Below are positions 60,350-64,000 of a DNA stretch of 64,000 nt, in pieces (positions within the stretch are counted from its first letter, which is position 1; the number at the start of each line of letters is the position of its first letter). The notes under the pieces were generated by a model, which did no database searches, was not told where the DNA came from, and worked only from the letters and a program-made list of their open reading frames with translations. The DNA comes from Oscillospiraceae bacterium (GTDB taxonomy: Bacteria > Bacillota > Clostridia > Oscillospirales > Oscillospiraceae): NCBI GenBank assembly GCA_015067845.1, contig SVLT01000001.1, positions 1 to 64,000 of the forward strand, in the 5' to 3' direction. Both the position numbers and the translations under genes were made by a program.

Positions 60350-61237
60350 TTACTCTCTGTAACCGAAGTTACGGATGAGAAAATCGCTGTCACGCCAGCT
60401 CTCTTTTACCTTGACCCAAGTGGTCAAAAACACCTTTGTGCCCATGAACTTTTCGCAATCCGTCCGGGCCATGGTGGAGATCTTTTTCAGCATATCTCCG
60501 TGTTTTCCGATAATAATGCCCTTGTGGCTGGCTTTTTCGCAGTAAATGGTTGCATCCAGGTCGATGATACCGCTGTCACGCTCGGAGAATTTGGTGATCT
60601 CCACGGCGGTTCCGTGGGGGATCTCCCGATCCAGACACCACAGCAGTTTTTCCCGGATGATCTCCGCCATAACCTGACGCTCCGGCTGATCCGTAGTCAT
60701 ATCCTCCGGGAAAAGGAACGGGCCTTCCAGGGCGTACTTGCCACATTCTGCAAGCAAAGAATCCACCCCATCGCCTGTACGGGCAGAAATGGGAATAATG
60801 GCCGCAAAGGAAAAAGCCTGAGAATACACCGCAATGACTTCCAAAAGCGTATCCTTTTCAACGGTGTCGATCTTATTGATCGCCAGAACCACCGGGCTCT
60901 TCTTCCCTTTCAGCTGCTCCAAAAGCATTTGCTCCTGGGTTCCCACCGAAGCGATGGGCTCAACCACCAAAATGGTGGCATCCACATCCGCAATGGACTC
61001 CCTGACGGTATTGACCATGTAATCGCCCAGCTTGGTCTTGGCCTTGTGGAAGCCGGGAGTGTCCACAAATACAAACTGAGTGTCATCCCGGGTCACGATG
61101 CCGCAGATCCGATTACGGGTGGTCTGGGGCTTGTTGGAAACGATGGCGATCTTCTCGCCAACAAGATAATTGGTCAGCGTGGACTTGCCCACATTGGGCC
61201 GTCCGGCAATAGTGATCATGGCGGTTTTTGTTTTCAT
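60350..61237 (-). CDS. era: GTPase Era
   Basis: The 295-residue protein has G1 GRPNVGKST (12-20), G3 DTPG (in FVDTPGFHKAK), G4 NKID and G5 SARTGDG. A C-terminal KH domain (KASHKGIIIGKHGDMLKKISTMAR) binds 16S rRNA. It acts in small-subunit assembly. Order in this cluster is yqfD-phoH-ybeY-(DUF2500)-era-yqzL-recO. The lone addition is the small DUF2500-like gene between ybeY and era. Confidence 0.97.
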   Translation of the reverse strand: MKTKTAMITIAGRPNVGKSTLTNYLVGEKIAIVSNKPQTTRNRICGIVTRDDTQFVFVDTPGFHKAKTKLGDYMVNTVRESIADVDATILVVEPIASVGTQEQMLLEQLKGKKSPVVLAINKIDTVEKDTLLEVIAVYSQAFSFAAIIPISARTGDGVDSLLAECGKYALEGPFLFPEDMTTDQPERQVMAEIIREKLLWCLDREIPHGTAVEITKFSERDSGIIDLDATIYCEKASHKGIIIGKHGDMLKKISTMARTDCEKFMGTKVFLTTWVKVKESWRDSDFLIRNFGYRE

Positions 61238-61259
61238 ATTTTCAATCTCCTAAGTACAA

Positions 61260-61571
61260 TCAATGAAAATCGATCAGTCTGTCGCCCTTGAATTTCAGCG
61301 TTCCGGTTTCGCCCTTGTGATAGCCGTTATAGGAAAATTCCGAGACCTTGAAGCTGCGGCGCTTACTGCCGATCTGAAAGGTCACATAGTAGTGATTTGT
61401 CTTACCGGTGGCGGAATATTTGGAAAAGGATTCCGTGACCTGCTTGTTGACCACAGTAGCCTTGACAGATTTGGCAGGGCCGTACTGTCTGCGGAAGAAC
61501 CAGACAAGCATTCCCACGAACCAAATGACCGTAATGGCAACACCAATATACCCCATCAAATTCTCTGGCAT
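61260..61571 (-). CDS. DUF2500-like membrane-anchored protein
   Basis: The 103-residue protein has one N-terminal membrane helix (about 6-26). A small beta domain follows (VKATVVNKQVTESFSKYSATGKTNHYYVTFQ... YNGYHKGETGTLKFKGDRLIDF) resembling the DUF2500/YhhM pattern. The function is unknown. A GGAGGAACGGTC ribosome-binding region precedes the ATG. It lies between ybeY and era, where Firmicutes often have dgkA and cdd, which are absent here. Confidence 0.65.
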   Translation of the reverse strand: MPENLMGYIGVAITVIWFVGMLVWFFRRQYGPAKSVKATVVNKQVTESFSKYSATGKTNHYYVTFQIGSKRRSFKVSEFSYNGYHKGETGTLKFKGDRLIDFH

Positions 61572-61590
61572 GACCGTTCCTCCTTTGTGT

Positions 61591-62091
61591 TTAATCCCGG
61601 CTCATTCCGGGAATCGTGGCGGCGATAGCTTCCTCTCTTGCACGCATTTGCTTCTTCTGCTCGCCCTCGTCCAGGTGGTCGTAGCCCAGCAGATGGAGCA
61701 TGGAATGGATGGTTAAATACCCCACTTCCCTCTTCACGCTGTGGCCAAATTCCTTCGCCTGTGCGGTTGCCCGTTCCAGGGAAATGCACATATCCCCCAA
61801 GGGGCACATATCCGTTTCCGCATCCAGGTATTCTTCCCAGTCCGTGGGGGGATTGCCGGCTTCCAGCTGGAACATAGGGAAGCTCAGCACATCCGTTGCA
61901 TTGTCAATGTTGCGGCTGGCCTTGTTGATGGCCCGGATACCCCGATCATTGGTGATCAGCACGTTGATCTCACAGGGCACATCCACATTTTCAGCTGCCA
62001 GGGTGGCTTCCACGCATTTGCGGATGATCATTGTGATAAATGCGTGTTTCAACGTAAAAATATCAAAATTGATGTTGATTTTATATTTCAT
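61591..62091 (-). CDS. ybeY: Endoribonuclease YbeY
   Basis: The 166-residue protein has the zinc motif HSMLHLLGYDHLDEGE (H138-type HxxxHxxxxxH) and the TDVLSFPM segment. YbeY matures 16S rRNA ends and takes part in ribosome quality control. Its ATG overlaps the phoH stop by one base (TAATG). The operon order phoH-ybeY-era is the usual one. Confidence 0.96.
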   Translation of the reverse strand: MKYKININFDIFTLKHAFITMIIRKCVEATLAAENVDVPCEINVLITNDRGIRAINKASRNIDNATDVLSFPMFQLEAGNPPTDWEEYLDAETDMCPLGDMCISLERATAQAKEFGHSVKREVGYLTIHSMLHLLGYDHLDEGEQKKQMRAREEAIAATIPGMSRD

Positions 62092-63101
62092 TATTTCTTC
62101 CTCTGTGTATACCGTTTTTGCGGATTGGCTGTCTGTTCCTGCTTTTTGCTTGCCTTTTCATAGGCGTTGATGATCTGCTGCACCAGAGCATGACGCACAA
62201 CATCCGCGCTGGTGAGCTGGCAAATGGCGATGTCCTTCACATCCTCCAAAACCCGAACCGCATCTTTCAGACCGGAAACCTTGTCATCCGGCAGGTCGAT
62301 CTGGGTCACGTCACCGGTAATGACGATTTTCGAGCCAAAGCCCAGACGGGTCAGAAACATCTTCATCTGCTCCCGGGTGGTGTTCTGTGCCTCGTCCAGG
62401 ATGATGAAGCTGTCATCCAGCGTGCGGCCTCTCATGTAGGCCAGGGGCGCGACTTCGATAGAGCCCCGTTCCTGGTACTTCTGGAAGGTTTCCGGGCCCA
62501 GCATGTCGTACAGGGCATCATACAAGGGTCTCAGATAGGGATCGACCTTGTTTTGCAGGTCGCCGGGCAGGAAACCCAGACGTTCCCCGGCTTCCACTGC
62601 CGGACGGGTCAAAATGATCCGGTTCACCGTCCGTTCCCGGAAAGCTGCAACAGCCGCGGCAACTGCCAGATAGGTCTTGCCGGTACCGGCAGGGCCCACG
62701 CCAATAGTAATGGTATTTGCCTGAATGGCCTTCATATATTTCTGTTGGCCCACGGTCTTGGCCTTGATGGGTTTGCCCTTTGCGGTGATGCATACCACAT
62801 CTTTTGCCATTTGGGACACCAGGGCATCATTACCCTCCTGCACCAAGGTGATGAGGTAACGAACCCGTTGCTCGTCAATGGTCTCCCCTCTCGCCGCCAG
62901 GGACAGCAGACCCTCCAATGTCCGGGCCGCCTTATCAACGGATTCCGTATCACCGGAGAATTTCAATTCATTACCCCGGTTGACGATATTGACATTCAAG
63001 GCTTCTTCAATTCGCTTGATATTTTCATCGAAAGAGCCGAAGACCGCGATCAGGTCTTCCACACGCTCTACGCTGACGATTCGTTCTGTAGCTTGACTCA
63101 T
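62091..63101 (-). CDS. phoH: PhoH-like ATPase (PhoH family)
   Basis: The 336-residue protein has a KH-like N-terminal region and a P-loop ATPase with Walker A GPAGTGKT (136-143) and Walker B FIILDEAQN. It contains RLGFLPGDLQNKVDPYLRPLYDAL, typical of PhoH/YqfB-PhoH proteins encoded before ybeY. The exact role (RNA helicase or nuclease-linked) is not settled. The ATG at 63101 overlaps the yqfD stop by 4 bases (ATGA); the longer upstream reading is not supported by a ribosome-binding site. Confidence 0.94.
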   Translation of the reverse strand: MSQATERIVSVERVEDLIAVFGSFDENIKRIEEALNVNIVNRGNELKFSGDTESVDKAARTLEGLLSLAARGETIDEQRVRYLITLVQEGNDALVSQMAKDVVCITAKGKPIKAKTVGQQKYMKAIQANTITIGVGPAGTGKTYLAVAAAVAAFRERTVNRIILTRPAVEAGERLGFLPGDLQNKVDPYLRPLYDALYDMLGPETFQKYQERGSIEVAPLAYMRGRTLDDSFIILDEAQNTTREQMKMFLTRLGFGSKIVITGDVTQIDLPDDKVSGLKDAVRVLEDVKDIAICQLTSADVVRHALVQQIINAYEKASKKQEQTANPQKRYTQRKK

Positions 63102-64000
63102 GGTGTTATGATCTCCTCCAACCGTTCCTGCCCGATCATCTCCAGGCATTCATATTTCCCACTCAGCAAGAAAGCGTCCTCCTGACGGGAAATATTAACA
63201 TCCGCATTTACGATCCTGCCGGCGATCATCTGACTGCTCAGATAGCTCTGTGCAATCTGCGGAAGCTCCGTATCTTCCAAATCTCCCACAGCGACTGATT
63301 CCCGGTCCTCGTAATAAATATAAGTCTCTGTGACGATGGCGATGGGCAAAATGAAGCCGCCCGGCAGCGTCACATAATTCTCCTCATACATTTTAACACA
63401 TCCGGTATCCAAAATTCCACTATCTTGTGAGAAATTTATTCGATTTTTTCCAATAATTATGCCCATTTTTTGGATTACTGCCACCTGTTCCCCCCTCTGG
63501 GCGGTAAAATGTGGCATAATGCAGGAAATTTCGTGATATGTCTGGGCGTAGACCTCACCCTGGGCACGCTCTGCCCGGATAGAAATGCCGCAGTCCGTAT
63601 AGCCAGATATCAGCACCTGTCCCGCCTTTACTGCCTGTCCTGTCTTACAGGCCGCTGAGCCGCCGGTGACGGTAATTTCCCGGACTACCCCATCCCGGGC
63701 GGCAACGATGCTGGTAACGCCGTGAAGTTGTGTTTTGTCATCGCTCCTTTGCCTTTCCCGGACGGAAATAGTCGCCACGCAACCGGCGGTATTGATCCCC
63801 ACCCACTCCAACTCCGGAATGGCGCTCAAAAGCTGATTCTTGACCCGTTCACTGCGGATCTCCTGCCGGAATGCACCAAATTCCAGACCACATTGTGCAG
63901 CCAGTTCCAAGATATACCGATCCGGAACGGCTGAATTTCCCTCCACTTTGAAGAAGAAAATCCGTGTAGGTATCAACACTGTCAACAAAATGATTGCTGT
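63098..64000 (-). CDS. yqfD: Sporulation protein YqfD (5' end beyond window)
   Basis: The visible 300 residues (from TAIILLTVLIP at the window edge to LEEIITP) include a membrane helix and the conserved FKVEGN and AVPDRYILELAAQCGL start. They continue with IPELEWVGINTAGCVATISVRER, VAARDGVVREITVTGG and QAVKAGQVLISGY. These match YqfD, a membrane protein of sporulating Firmicutes of about 400 residues. The remaining N-terminus lies beyond position 64000. It sits directly before phoH, as in B. subtilis and most Clostridia. Confidence 0.9.
   Translation of the reverse strand, partial: TAIILLTVLIPTRIFFFKVEGNSAVPDRYILELAAQCGLEFGAFRQEIRSERVKNQLLSAIPELEWVGINTAGCVATISVRERQRSDDKTQLHGVTSIVAARDGVVREITVTGGSAACKTGQAVKAGQVLISGYTDCGISIRAERAQGEVYAQTYHEISCIMPHFTAQRGEQVAVIQKMGIIIGKNRINFSQDSGILDTGCVKMYEENYVTLPGGFILPIAIVTETYIYYEDRESVAVGDLEDTELPQIAQSYLSSQMIAGRIVNADVNISRQEDAFLLSGKYECLEMIGQERLEEIITP

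Noticed and set aside
1..64000. CRISPR array, tRNA, rRNA, insertion sequence or prophage
   Set aside because: No regularly spaced repeats, tRNA cloverleaf, rRNA sequence, transposase or phage structural gene was recognised by reading. A dedicated scan would be needed to exclude small ones.

Overview
The window reads as a chromosomal segment of a low-to-mid GC, spore-forming, anaerobic Firmicute of class Clostridia, most likely an Oscillospirales/Ruminococcaceae-type gut organism. The basis is gene content: CotJ coat proteins, CwlD, YqfD and a SpoIIM-like protein indicate sporulation; a polyferredoxin, ECF transporter core and TSUP permeases fit an anaerobe; and Firmicute neighbourhoods such as phoH-ybeY-era-recO-mutS2, recA-recX-rimO-pgsA and rpmG-secE-nusG-rplK-rplA are present. 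The genus cannot be fixed from sequence alone. No tRNA, rRNA, CRISPR array, prophage or insertion sequence was recognised.

Layout. 1-2.6 kb (minus): the rpmG-secE-nusG-rplK-rplA operon with a consensus promoter, two copies of a GTGGGAGG...ACCAC element in front of rplK and rplA, and the start of an L10-leader-like RNA running off the left edge. 2.6-7.2 kb: tspO, ruvX, a pair of half-size TSUP permease genes, a membrane foldase, a 6S-like RNA, a DUF1292 protein and a small BofC-like protein behind a sigma-G-like promoter. 7.2-17.8 kb (plus): class A PBP, RlmI-like methyltransferase, EcfA1-EcfA2-EcfT, TruA, a ClpE-like AAA+ unfoldase, and an OMP-decarboxylase-fold protein lacking its catalytic residues. 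17.8-33 kb: lipoprotein, polyferredoxin, then a long plus-strand run murB-whiA-dnaE, lipoprotein-response regulator-histidine kinase, DUF1385-prmC-recA-recX-rimO-pgsA. 33-42.4 kb: Gfo/Idh oxidoreductase divergent from an AraC regulator, DUF4317, a cytidylate-kinase-like protein, flavin reductase, Na/Pi cotransporter, an internally deleted MFS gene, Xaa-Pro peptidase, and cotJC with a fused cotJA-cotJB. 42.4-50.6 kb: cwlD, an A/T-richer GH1 glucosidase, radA, trmH-like, two Xer-type recombinases flanking pfkA, and a SpoIIM-like gene. 50.6-64 kb (minus): TIGR04086 protein, phosphosugar mutase, coaD-rsmD-uvrC, an atypical HPr, and mutS2-recO-yqzL-era-DUF2500-ybeY-phoH-yqfD.

Most genes are housekeeping (translation, repair, wall, central carbon). 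The accessory signal lies in small modules: the lipoprotein-linked two-component system, the split TSUP pair, the OMPDC-fold pseudoenzyme, sporulation genes in unusual form, and non-coding or regulatory structures. Many promoters share an extended -10 of the form TRTGCTATAMT. No wholly new multi-gene system is obvious; the strongest leads are the pseudoenzyme, the fused CotJA-CotJB, the half-transporter pair and the sigma-G-like small gene.
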